Shown: positions 1 through 5,351 of the stretch, piece by piece
Position numbering within the stretch: position 1 is the stretch's first letter
Layout: the number at the start of each line of letters is the position of its first letter
NCBI GenBank assembly: GCA_943324415.2
Contig: CALPLN020000084.1
Coordinates: forward strand, 1 to 8,104
Source: Sediminibacterium ginsengisoli
GTDB lineage: Bacteria > Bacteroidota > Bacteroidia > Chitinophagales > Chitinophagaceae
Direction of reading: 5' to 3'
DNA: 8,104 bases
Translations under genes and position numbers: made by a program
The notes under the pieces: model-generated
Told to the model about the DNA's origin: nothing
What the model saw: only the letters and a program-made list of their open reading frames with translations
Databases searched by the model: none

Positions 1-125
1 GATGGCTTTACAAATGCTTGACGAGCACGTAAGTTTACTAAAGTCTTGCTTTTTTCAAACTTCTTTTTGTACTTCTTAAGGGCCTTGTCAATGTTCTCGC
101 AGTCTTTTGAATCAATAATTAACAT
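1..125 (-). CDS. rpsU: 30S ribosomal protein bS21 (5' part, runs off the window)
   Basis: Reading the minus strand from the ATG at 125-123 gives 41 codons with no stop before the window edge. The product begins MLIIDSKDCENIDKALKKYK and continues with a Lys-rich stretch and LVNLRARQAF, which is the bS21 pattern: a short basic protein of the small ribosomal subunit near the 3' end of 16S rRNA. Bacteroidota bS21 is about 60-65 residues, so roughly the last third is missing. The start is fixed by a strong SD 7 bases upstream, unlike the other genes here. In Bacteroidota, bS21 together with bS6 and bS18 is known to help hide the anti-SD of the ribosome, so this SD is a likely autoregulatory signal. 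hscA lies upstream on the same strand, but rpsU has its own promoter. Identification is confident. Confidence 0.93.
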   Translation of the reverse strand, partial: MLIIDSKDCENIDKALKKYKKKFEKSKTLVNLRARQAFVKP

Positions 126-132
126 AATATAT

Positions 133-140
133 ACCTCCTC
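133..140 (-). promoter_or_regulatory. Strong Shine-Dalgarno of rpsU
   Basis: The minus strand reads GAGGAGGT, ending 7 bases before the rpsU ATG, so it can pair almost fully with the 16S rRNA 3' end. The other genes in the window have AT-rich leaders without such a sequence. Selective retention of an SD at rpsU is known from Bacteroidota and has been interpreted as autoregulation by bS21. The sequence is seen directly; regulation in this strain is inferred. Confidence 0.85.
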
Positions 141-161
141 AGGCGTTTTTAATTTGGAGAG

Positions 162-192
162 CAAAGATAGGATTCCTTTTTAAAAAACCAAA
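162..192 (-). promoter_or_regulatory. rpsU promoter, Bacteroidota type (TTTG-N19-TAtcTTTG)
   Basis: On the minus strand a TTTG (192-189) is followed after 19 bases by TATCTTTG (169-162). This matches the Bacteroides-type consensus of a -33 TTTG and a -7 TAnnTTTG. The predicted transcription start is near 155, giving a leader of about 30 bases that contains the SD. The element lies in the 118-base gap after hscA, so rpsU can be transcribed independently. Confidence 0.65.
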
Positions 193-243
193 TTTTTGCT
201 CCATTTTGTCTACATAAATCTATTTATTTGGCCAATCAGCCAA

Positions 244-2100
244 TTATTCCATGATCCCCTTCCCTTTTAAGGCCCCGGAAATCGCCTGATCCATCACGCG
301 CTCAGCAAACGGTCTTGTTAAGTCATTCAATGCCGCTGTCTTGCCCTGGATCAAATCTTTATCTTCCATCGTAATCGCCAATTGCAATGCTTGCATGGCT
401 TCTGCAGTAAGCATCAATTCGTCTTTAGACAATAGCGCTATATTTTTTGACATGAACTTTTCGGTCACTGATAAAATCTGTTCCGCTTCGGTCCTTGCTT
501 CTACTAAGGCTCTTGTCGCAATATCTTCTTTTGCATGCGTGATGCTATCCATTAATCTTTGCTCTACTTCTTCATCTGATAAACCATACTGTGGCTTGAT
601 TTCTATGCTTTGCGTTAAACCAGTTCTTAATTCTTTGGCACGTACTTGCAAGATGCCATCCGCATTGATTAAAAATTGTACATCCACTTTTGGCAAACCA
701 GCTGGCATAGATGGGATCCCTGATAAAGTAAATTCACCCAACTTTCTATTGTCTTTTACCAAATCTCTTTCGCCCTGATAAATCGCAATTTGAATTCCTG
801 ACTGTCCGTCTTTCTGTGTGGTATATTGTCTTCCAGCTTGTGTTGGAATTTTTGAATTTCTTGGCAATAACACATCCATCAATCCACCCATTGTTTCAAT
901 TCCTAAACTCAATGGTGTAATATCCAATAACAACATAGATTGATTGTTGCCTGCTAAAATATCTGCTTGAACTGCAGCGCCTAATGCAACTACTTCATCT
1001 GGATTCACTGTGTCGTTGACTGGTTGATTGAAATAAGTTGACACTGTATTTTTTACCAACGGCACTCTTGTGCTACCACCCACCATTAATACAGTATTGA
1101 TGTCTGACACTTTCAAACCTGCGTCCTTCATAGCTTTCGCACAACAGTCCATTGTTTTATCTACAATTGGTGCAATTAATTTTTCAAATACTTCTTTTGT
1201 GATGGTTAATTTGTCACCTGCAAAATCTGTTTCAAAATAAGCTGCATTGGATAAGGTAATTTTTGCTTGTTCTGCAGCCAATCTTAATTGTTGTTTTAAT
1301 ATTTTATGGTCCTCCAATGTAGCTATTTTCATACCCCCCATCCAATACTCAATAATGGCTCTATCTAAATCGTCCCCTCCTAAATAAGTATCTCCATTGG
1401 TACTTAATACTTCAAAAATGCCCCCACTAATTTTTAAAATTGAAATGTCAAATGTACCTCCTCCTAAATCATACACTGCAATTGTTTTTTCTTCTGCAGG
1501 ATCCAATCCCAAGCCATACGCTAAACTAGCTGCTGTTGGCTCGTTGATGATTCTTAACACATCTAATCCAGCAAGCTTTCCTGCATCTCTAGTTGCTTGT
1601 CTTTGTGTATCGTTAAAATAGGCTGGAACAGTGATCACCGCTTTTGTCACCGGTGTTTTTAAAATATGTTCTGCACGATTTTTTAATGCCGTTAAAATAT
1701 GTGCACTTAATTCAATGGGTGAATAAAATTGATTCCCCACTTGCACTTTAACTAAGCTATCTGTATTGTCATCGATCACTTTATAAGCAAAAAAGTCTTG
1801 ATGTGTTTGTATGTCTTTGTAACTCTTGCCCATTAAGCGTTTGGCACTAAAAATGGTATTCGCTGGGTCTGATTCTAAATAAGGCTTCGCTGCAGCACCT
1901 ACTTCTACATTACCAAATGCATCAAAATGCACCACACTTGGCACGATACTACTTCCGTCAAATTCTTTCAATGCAGTAGGCAGCTTCGTTTCGGGATGTA
2001 TGATTGCCACTAAACTATTGGTGGTCCCAAGGTCAATCCCTACAATCATTTCGGGTTGTTGTAAACTACCTGTTGCGATATTGATGCCGATTTTAGCCAT
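244..2100 (-). CDS. hscA: Fe-S protein assembly chaperone HscA (Hsp70 family)
   Basis: A complete 618-residue Hsp70. ATPase-domain motifs are IDLGTTNS (22-29), VITVPAYFNDTQR, NEPTAASLAYGL, YDLGGGTFD (210-218) and VGGSTRVP (340-347). The substrate-binding domain begins near LLLDITPLSLG (390-400). It resembles HscA more than DnaK: about 20 residues precede the phosphate loop, the length is close to the 616 of E. coli HscA, the interdomain part reads PLSLGIETMGG, and the C-terminus ends FAERVMDQAISGALKG, like the HscA tail. HscA works with the J-protein HscB to help release Fe-S clusters from the IscU scaffold. No iscU, iscS, hscB or fdx lies beside it, so the partner system is unknown. The ATG has no SD, only an AT-rich leader. 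A 51-base gap with a -7-like box separates it from the RDD gene. A divergent DnaK paralogue is the alternative. Confidence 0.88.
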   Translation of the reverse strand: MAKIGINIATGSLQQPEMIVGIDLGTTNSLVAIIHPETKLPTALKEFDGSSIVPSVVHFDAFGNVEVGAAAKPYLESDPANTIFSAKRLMGKSYKDIQTHQDFFAYKVIDDNTDSLVKVQVGNQFYSPIELSAHILTALKNRAEHILKTPVTKAVITVPAYFNDTQRQATRDAGKLAGLDVLRIINEPTAASLAYGLGLDPAEEKTIAVYDLGGGTFDISILKISGGIFEVLSTNGDTYLGGDDLDRAIIEYWMGGMKIATLEDHKILKQQLRLAAEQAKITLSNAAYFETDFAGDKLTITKEVFEKLIAPIVDKTMDCCAKAMKDAGLKVSDINTVLMVGGSTRVPLVKNTVSTYFNQPVNDTVNPDEVVALGAAVQADILAGNNQSMLLLDITPLSLGIETMGGLMDVLLPRNSKIPTQAGRQYTTQKDGQSGIQIAIYQGERDLVKDNRKLGEFTLSGIPSMPAGLPKVDVQFLINADGILQVRAKELRTGLTQSIEIKPQYGLSDEEVEQRLMDSITHAKEDIATRALVEARTEAEQILSVTEKFMSKNIALLSKDELMLTAEAMQALQLAITMEDKDLIQGKTAALNDLTRPFAERVMDQAISGALKGKGIME

Positions 2101-2113
2101 TTAAAAAATTTTA

Positions 2114-2121
2114 CAAATGTA
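2114..2121 (-). promoter_or_regulatory. Candidate -7 box (TACATTTG) for hscA
   Basis: The minus strand reads TACATTTG, an exact match to TAnnTTTG, in the 51-base gap upstream of the hscA ATG. A start of transcription near 2107 would leave a leader of only a few bases. No TTTG is found at the expected -33 distance, so this is a partial promoter match and read-through from the RDD gene remains possible. Confidence 0.4.
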
Positions 2122-2151
2122 CAAGCTATACCTAGTTTTTAGGTTGCGAAT

Positions 2152-2559
2152 TTAGGAATGATTTGATGGATCGGTAGACACTAGCGTTGTCTTAGAAAAC
2201 GTGTCATGTAAGGGTTTCCCGTTCCATGCCAAGCCAAACATCGACACTAAACTTGTTCTTATCAATGCCCTTATAAGAAATTGCCACAATGCTGGACGAC
2301 GTCCATCTAAGGTGACCACTTTTGTTTTAGTCATCCATTTCGCAGGCGTTCGTTGGAAAATGGTTTCAAATAGAAAAATATAAACTAGGTAAAATGCAAA
2401 GAAAAATTCGCCAAATCGAATAGGTGGAAAGCCATAAAAGAACACATTGAAATTATACCAACGATACAAGAAAAAGCATCCTATAAAGATAAATAAACTG
2501 TCTAAAAAGAAGTGGGCAATCCTGGTTCCCTCCCCTTGAATTTGATTTGTTGGCTGCAT
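2152..2559 (-). CDS. RDD family membrane protein
   Basis: A 135-residue protein with three hydrophobic segments at about 16-36, 47-66 and 91-110. Features of the RDD family (named for conserved Arg and Asp residues) are Arg13 and Asp20 at the start of the first helix (TRIAHFFLD), the segment QRTPAKWMTKTKVVTLDG after the second helix, RALIRT in the third, and LHDTFSKTTLV near the end, which corresponds to the usual 'HD...T.VV' tail. RDD proteins are small inner-membrane proteins whose function is mostly unknown; some have been linked to ion transport. It is transcribed divergently from tyrS and lies upstream of hscA on the same strand. The start at 2559 fits the family N-terminus. The upstream -7 box lies so close that the transcript may be almost leaderless. 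The family call is good; no function can be given. Confidence 0.8.
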   Translation of the reverse strand: MQPTNQIQGEGTRIAHFFLDSLFIFIGCFFLYRWYNFNVFFYGFPPIRFGEFFFAFYLVYIFLFETIFQRTPAKWMTKTKVVTLDGRRPALWQFLIRALIRTSLVSMFGLAWNGKPLHDTFSKTTLVSTDPSNHS

Positions 2560-2563
2560 GATG

Positions 2564-2571
2564 CAAAATTA
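2564..2571 (-). promoter_or_regulatory. Candidate -7 box (TAATTTTG) for the RDD gene
   Basis: The minus strand reads TAATTTTG, an exact match to TAnnTTTG, with its G only 4 bases before the ATG. Usual spacing would place transcription start at or next to the start codon. No convincing -33 TTTG is seen. Either the mRNA is leaderless, or the match is chance and the promoter lies further upstream. Confidence 0.35.
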
Positions 2572-2586
2572 TTGCTTTTTGTTAGT

Positions 2587-2594
2587 TATTTTTG
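2587..2594 (+). promoter_or_regulatory. Candidate -7 box (TATTTTTG) for tyrS
   Basis: TATTTTTG matches TAnnTTTG and lies 16 bases before the tyrS ATG, predicting a leader of about 10 bases with no SD. No TTTG lies 19-21 bases upstream, so the -33 element is weak or absent. It shares the 51-base divergent region with the box for the RDD gene. Confidence 0.45.
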
Positions 2595-2610
2595 CCGAAA
2601 GTAACCCACT

Positions 2611-3894
2611 ATGACTTTGATCCAAGAATTAAGATGGAGAGGTATGATCCAAGATATTATGCCAGGTACAGAAGAATTGTTCGAAAAAGAGCAGGTTTCA
2701 GGCTATATCGGCTTTGACCCAACTTCTGACAGCTTACATATTGGAAGCCTTGTTCCGATTTTATTATTGGTGCATTTACAAAAAGCAGGACACAAACCTT
2801 ACGCTTTAGTGGGTGGGGCAACAGGGATGGTGGGTGATCCTAGTGGTAAAAGTGAAGAACGTAATCTTTTGAGTGAGGAAACTTTAGCGCATAATATTGC
2901 TGGTGTTAAAAAACAATTGGCCCATTTTTTAAATTTCGATAGCACACAAGCCAATGCTGCCGAAATGGTCAATAACTATGATTGGTTTAAAGATTTTAAT
3001 TTTCTTTCTTTTATTAGAGAAGTAGGCAAACACATTACTGTCAACTATATGATGGCAAAGGATAGTGTGAAAAAAAGAATCGAAGGGGACACAGGTATGA
3101 GCTTTACTGAGTTCACTTACCAATTAATTCAGGGATACGATTTCTACTGGTTGTATAAAAATAAAAACTGTAAAGTGCAGATGGGTGGAAGTGACCAATG
3201 GGGGAATATCACCACTGGTACTGAATTAATCCGTCGTAAAATAGGCGGAGAAGCTTATGCATTTACTTGTCCTTTGATTAAAAAAGCGGATGGTGGTAAA
3301 TTTGGTAAAACAGAGAAAGGCAATATTTGGTTAGATGCCACTAAAACCTCTCCCTACCAATTTTATCAATTCTGGTTAAACGCAAGTGATGAAGACGCAA
3401 CCAGTTGGATTAAGATTTTTACTTTATTAGATCCTACACAGATTGATACACTTATTTCGGAGCATAGCGTTGCACCTCAACAAAGAATTTTACAAAAAGC
3501 TTTAGCAGCTGAATTAACAAGATTCGTTCACAGTGAAGCGGATTTAAAATTCGCCATTGAAGCTACTGAGATTTTATTTGGCAATGCGACCACTGAAGTT
3601 TTACAGTCCTTAAATGAAACCCAATTATTACAAGTAATGGAAGGGGTTCCTAAAGTAACCATTCCGTTGGCTACACTCCATGAAGGCTATGACTTGATCA
3701 ATTTATTGGCGGACACTGCCATCTTCCCAAGTAAAGGTGAAGCCCGCAAAATGTGGCAGGGCGGCGGTTTAGGCATCAATAAAGAAAAGATTAGTCCTGA
3801 AACAACACATATTACCACAGCACATTTATTACAAGGCAAGTATGTATTAATTCAAAAAGGAAAGAAGAATTATTATTTAGTGATCGCTGAATAA
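2611..3894 (+). CDS. tyrS: Tyrosyl-tRNA synthetase
   Basis: A complete class I aminoacyl-tRNA synthetase of 427 residues, close to the usual bacterial TyrRS length. It attaches tyrosine to tRNA-Tyr in the cytoplasm using ATP. Visible motifs are YIGFDPTSDSLHIGSL at 32-47, containing the HIGH-type signature (HIGS, 43-46); GGATGMVGDPSGKSEER in the nucleotide fold; MGGSDQWGNI, the TyrRS substrate-binding motif; and KFGKT at 230-234, the KMSKS-type loop in its TyrRS form. The C-terminal part from about 365 (FPSKGEARKMWQGGGLGIN, ending YVLIQKGKKNYYLV) is the S4-like RNA-binding domain. The ATG at 2611 gives the normal N-terminus and has no SD. It is divergent from the RDD gene and convergent with the SGNH hydrolase, so it is probably transcribed alone. 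Confidence 0.97.
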   Translation: MTLIQELRWRGMIQDIMPGTEELFEKEQVSGYIGFDPTSDSLHIGSLVPILLLVHLQKAGHKPYALVGGATGMVGDPSGKSEERNLLSEETLAHNIAGVKKQLAHFLNFDSTQANAAEMVNNYDWFKDFNFLSFIREVGKHITVNYMMAKDSVKKRIEGDTGMSFTEFTYQLIQGYDFYWLYKNKNCKVQMGGSDQWGNITTGTELIRRKIGGEAYAFTCPLIKKADGGKFGKTEKGNIWLDATKTSPYQFYQFWLNASDEDATSWIKIFTLLDPTQIDTLISEHSVAPQQRILQKALAAELTRFVHSEADLKFAIEATEILFGNATTEVLQSLNETQLLQVMEGVPKVTIPLATLHEGYDLINLLADTAIFPSKGEARKMWQGGGLGINKEKISPETTHITTAHLLQGKYVLIQKGKKNYYLVIAE

Positions 3895-3949
3895 GCGTCG
3901 ATTTCTTAGCCTAATTTAAACATTTTCGGGTTCCCAAATTTGATTTAAT

Positions 3950-4621
3950 TTATTTGATTGCTTCCCAAACCGCATCAGCAACCAACTGATTGCCTGCATC
4001 ATTTAAATGTACTCGATCATAAGTAAGGATGCCTTTATCATCATTTTTAGGATTATTTTTTACACTATAGTCCAAGAATAGTTTTCTGCAATCCACTAGA
4101 GCTATTTGCTTTTCTGAAGCATATTTTCGGATCCAATTGGAATACAAATTCAACTCCCCATCCTGTGGATTCGATTGGTCATAACGCTCTCCTATTACCG
4201 CAGGCGTAACTAAAATGACTTTTGCACCCTTTGCTTGAATCTTTTGCACCACAGCGTCATAAAATAAACCGAACTTATCATAATCCGTCCCTGTACCCAT
4301 CATAGATTTATGCCAAACATCATTTACCCCAACCCAAATCACTACCACATCTGGTGTTTTATTTAACACGTCTTTTTCCAATCTTAAGAATAAATCATAA
4401 ATCTTATTGCCTCCAATACCCGCACCTATTAAATCAAATTGATTCGTTTGTCCGTTATTGGCAATACGGTTATTCAAAAGGTCGATATAGCCCCCTTTTT
4501 TGACCCCTAGTTCGGTAATTGAATCACCAAAAAATACAATCTTTTTCTTTCCGTCTTGAATAAATGACAAGCAGAAGAAACAGCTTATGATGAATAAAAA
4601 TGGGAGAAATTTATAACGCAT
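3950..4621 (-). CDS. Secreted SGNH/GDSL-type hydrolase
   Basis: A 223-residue protein with the SGNH hydrolase blocks in order: FFGDSITE at 30-37 (nucleophile Ser34), GAGIGGNKIYDL at 66-77 (block II Gly), VGVND at 97-101 (block III Asn100), and DRVHLND at 202-208 (catalytic Asp202 and His205). All four signature residues are present, so it should be active as an esterase or lipase-like hydrolase; acyl or acetyl esters on carbohydrates are common substrates, but the substrate here cannot be read from sequence. The N-terminus has a basic start and a hydrophobic stretch (about 5-21), indicating export. IISC at 11-14 resembles a lipobox but comes unusually early. Its stop is 55 bases from the convergent tyrS stop. 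No clear promoter match or SD precedes the ATG. Probably a single-gene unit. Confidence 0.88.
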   Translation of the reverse strand: MRYKFLPFLFIISCFFCLSFIQDGKKKIVFFGDSITELGVKKGGYIDLLNNRIANNGQTNQFDLIGAGIGGNKIYDLFLRLEKDVLNKTPDVVVIWVGVNDVWHKSMMGTGTDYDKFGLFYDAVVQKIQAKGAKVILVTPAVIGERYDQSNPQDGELNLYSNWIRKYASEKQIALVDCRKLFLDYSVKNNPKNDDKGILTYDRVHLNDAGNQLVADAVWEAIK

Positions 4622-4659
4622 GAGACAGTTGTTTAATTTTTAAATTAAAAATCTAGGAT

Positions 4660-4696
4660 TAAGTTAAGCCAAATTGAAGATAATGCTAAGTTAAGC
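4660..4696. repeat. Two direct copies of TAAGTTAAGC upstream of the tRNA promoter
   Basis: TAAGTTAAGC occurs at 4660-4669 and again at 4687-4696, 27 bases apart start to start, each followed closely by AAA. The second copy ends 9 bases before the -33 element of the tRNA promoter. This could be a pair of protein-binding sites or chance in AT-rich DNA. Confidence 0.4.
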
Positions 4697-4705
4697 AAAC
4701 AAAAA

Positions 4706-4737
4706 TTTGGAAGTTTTTGCGTCTACCCCTATTTTTG
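4706..4737 (+). promoter_or_regulatory. tRNA-Gln promoter, Bacteroidota type (TTTG-N20-TAttTTTG)
   Basis: TTTG at 4706-4709 is followed after 20 bases by TATTTTTG at 4730-4737, an exact fit to the -33/-7 consensus of the phylum. Transcription would start near 4744, leaving a 5' leader of about 22 bases for removal by RNase P. Together with the terminator after the tRNA it defines a single-tRNA transcription unit. Confidence 0.7.
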
Positions 4738-4765
4738 CACTCCATTCTACGAATGGCTAGAGGAT

Positions 4766-4839
4766 TGCCTGATGGTGTAACGGTAGCACAACTGTTTTTG
4801 GTGCAGTTTGTCTAGGTTCGAATCCTGGTCAGGCAACCA
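4766..4839 (+). tRNA. tRNA-Gln (anticodon UUG)
   Basis: The sequence folds as a complete tRNA. The acceptor stem TGCCTGA (4766-4772) pairs with TCAGGCA (4829-4835), followed by discriminator A and an encoded CCA (4837-4839). The D arm has GTG/CAC plus a T-G pair and the conserved GG in its loop. The anticodon stem ACTGT/GCAGT (4791-4795/4803-4807, closing pair T-G) encloses loop TTTTGGT, placing anticodon TTG at 4798-4800, which reads CAA glutamine codons. The T arm CTAGG/CCTGG holds the normal TTCGAAT loop, and the variable loop is 4 bases. It has its own promoter and terminator. Confidence 0.95.
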
Positions 4840-4842
4840 AAG

Positions 4843-4873
4843 AAAAGGCCTCAACGAAAGTTGGGGCCTTTTT
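4843..4873 (+). terminator. Intrinsic terminator after tRNA-Gln
   Basis: AAAAGGCCTCAAC (4843-4855) pairs with GTTGGGGCCTTTT (4860-4872) across a GAAA tetraloop (4856-4859), giving a 13-bp stem with one T-G pair, and the 3' side ends in a run of five T (4869-4873). This is a textbook Rho-independent terminator starting 3 bases after the encoded CCA. Its A/T symmetry would also allow function on the minus strand. Confidence 0.9.
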
Positions 4874-4938
4874 CATGTACATAAGTAATGTCAAGGCCAA
4901 TGAGCACTGAGCGAAGCGGATACAAAACTGTGCCAAGA

Positions 4939-4963
4939 CAAATGCGAGCTTGCTCGTAATTTG
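4939..4963. repeat. Bulged hairpin with a CTTG loop
   Basis: CAAATGCGAG (4939-4948) pairs with CTCGTA-A-TTTG (4953-4963) as 10 pairs with one bulged A and one G-T pair, closed by CTTG. The CUUG tetraloop is an unusually stable RNA loop. No T run follows, so it is not a terminator. It may be part of a REP-like element or a transcribed RNA structure. Confidence 0.5.
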
Positions 4964-4982
4964 AATTGAAGCAGGTTTGTAA

Positions 4983-4999
4983 AAGTTGCAACGCAACTT
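4983..4999. repeat. Perfect 7-bp inverted repeat
   Basis: AAGTTGC (4983-4989) and GCAACTT (4993-4999) are perfectly complementary with a three-base AAC spacer. It lies 19 bases after the bulged hairpin and is followed by GCTCGAAG, which echoes the GCTCG of that hairpin. No T tract follows. Confidence 0.5.
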
Positions 5000-5068
5000 G
5001 CTCGAAGTAGAACATATCCATTTAAAATTGGACAAAAAACTTGCTAAATTTTGAAGGACTTTTTATGT

Positions 5069-5117
5069 TGGGATTTTCCAAAAAATTGGAAGGCCGAGTA
5101 AAGCGAGGTCAATCCTA
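5069..5117 (+). other. Possible compact three-way-junction RNA or repeat before the 69-residue gene
   Basis: Three stems fit together with no unpaired base at the junction. The closing stem TGGGATT (5069-5075) pairs with AATCCTA (5111-5117), with one G-T pair. The second stem TTCCAA/TTGGAA (5076-5081/5086-5091) has an AAAA loop. The third stem GGCC/GGTC (5092-5095/5107-5110) has an 11-base loop containing GAGTAAAGCGA. It ends 17 bases before the ATG at 5135, so it could be a leader element; equally it could be a dispersed repeat. The fold was drawn by hand; no energy was computed. Confidence 0.35.
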
Positions 5118-5134
5118 TTTTATATCTTTAATCC

Positions 5135-5344
5135 ATGAAGACTTCTTTTAAACTGTTATCTAGTTACTTAATTGCATTATGTATTAGTATTTCATTAGCA
5201 ATATTAGATAGCGATCCTGTAATTAGTTATTTCTCTTTAGTTATAGACATTTTATTTATGTCCATTTTAATTTGGGGATTAGGAGTTGGTATAGTTGCAT
5301 TAATCTATGGGCTAAAACTGCTTGTTATAAAAAAGAGGCTTTAA
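5135..5344 (+). CDS. Small two-helix membrane protein of unknown function
   Basis: A 69-residue protein that I do not recognise. It has a short basic N-terminus (MKTSFK), a hydrophobic segment at about 8-24, a short polar loop with DSDP (25-28), a long second hydrophobic segment at about 33-61, and a basic tail (KKRL). This suggests a two-pass inner-membrane protein with both ends in the cytoplasm. No catalytic or metal-binding motif is visible. Its stop is 7 bases before the ATG of the acyltransferase gene, so the two are probably cotranscribed and may act together. The start has no SD, and the upstream 260 bases are the structured noncoding stretch. Support for it being real is the consistent membrane pattern and tight spacing, not homology. 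Confidence 0.55.
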   Translation: MKTSFKLLSSYLIALCISISLAILDSDPVISYFSLVIDILFMSILIWGLGVGIVALIYGLKLLVIKKRL

Positions 5345-5351
5345 TTTATCT

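Larger units (their letters stand above)
4874..5134. other. Noncoding, hairpin-rich stretch between tRNA terminator and small membrane gene
   Basis: These 261 bases have no credible gene. A minus-strand reading frame spans part of them but runs into the tRNA and has no family signature. The stretch holds two hairpins (4939-4963 and 4983-4999), a possible three-way junction (5069-5117), and recurring GAGC/AAGC words: TGAGCGAAGCG at 4908-4918, GCGAGCTTGCTCG at 4944-4956, CGCAACTTGCTCGAAG at 4992-5007, and CCGAGTAAAGCGAGG at 5094-5108. This looks like decayed or dispersed intergenic repeats, or structured RNA. No clear promoter for the downstream gene was recognised; TATCTTTA at 5123-5130 is one mismatch from a -7 box but lies too close to the ATG and lacks a -33. 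Confidence 0.5.

Noticed and set aside
228..243. Inverted repeat TTGGC/GCCAA directly after the hscA stop
   Set aside because: Only 5 bp with a six-base loop and no T run in the hscA direction; too weak to call a terminator.
341..778. Plus-strand open frame of 145 codons inside hscA
   Set aside because: Antisense shadow of a strongly conserved Hsp70 gene, with no recognisable protein.
1456..1464. GGAGGAGGT on the minus strand inside hscA, resembling an SD
   Set aside because: It encodes the three glycines of the conserved DLGGGTF motif and no suitable start codon follows at SD distance.
1397..1621. Plus-strand open frame inside hscA
   Set aside because: Antisense to the conserved ATPase-domain motifs; shadow only.
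2201..2383. Plus-strand open frame inside the RDD gene
   Set aside because: Antisense shadow; the RDD family signature is on the minus strand.
2929..3123. Minus-strand open frame inside tyrS
   Set aside because: Antisense shadow of a conserved synthetase.
3895..3949. Bidirectional terminator between tyrS and the hydrolase
   Set aside because: Only AT-rich sequence and a trivial GGGTTCCC palindrome are present; no stem with a T tract.
4580..4621. SGNH hydrolase as a lipoprotein (IISC at residues 11-14)
   Set aside because: The cysteine comes too early for a usual lipoprotein signal; ordinary secretion is equally likely, so it was left undecided.
4766..4839. tRNA-Gln as an attachment site of an integrated element
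   Set aside because: No second copy of the tRNA 3' end and no integrase occur in the window.
4829..5035. Minus-strand open frame of 68 codons in the region after the tRNA
   Set aside because: It runs through the terminator and into the tRNA acceptor end, has no family signature, and its composition reflects the hairpin repeats; a spurious frame.
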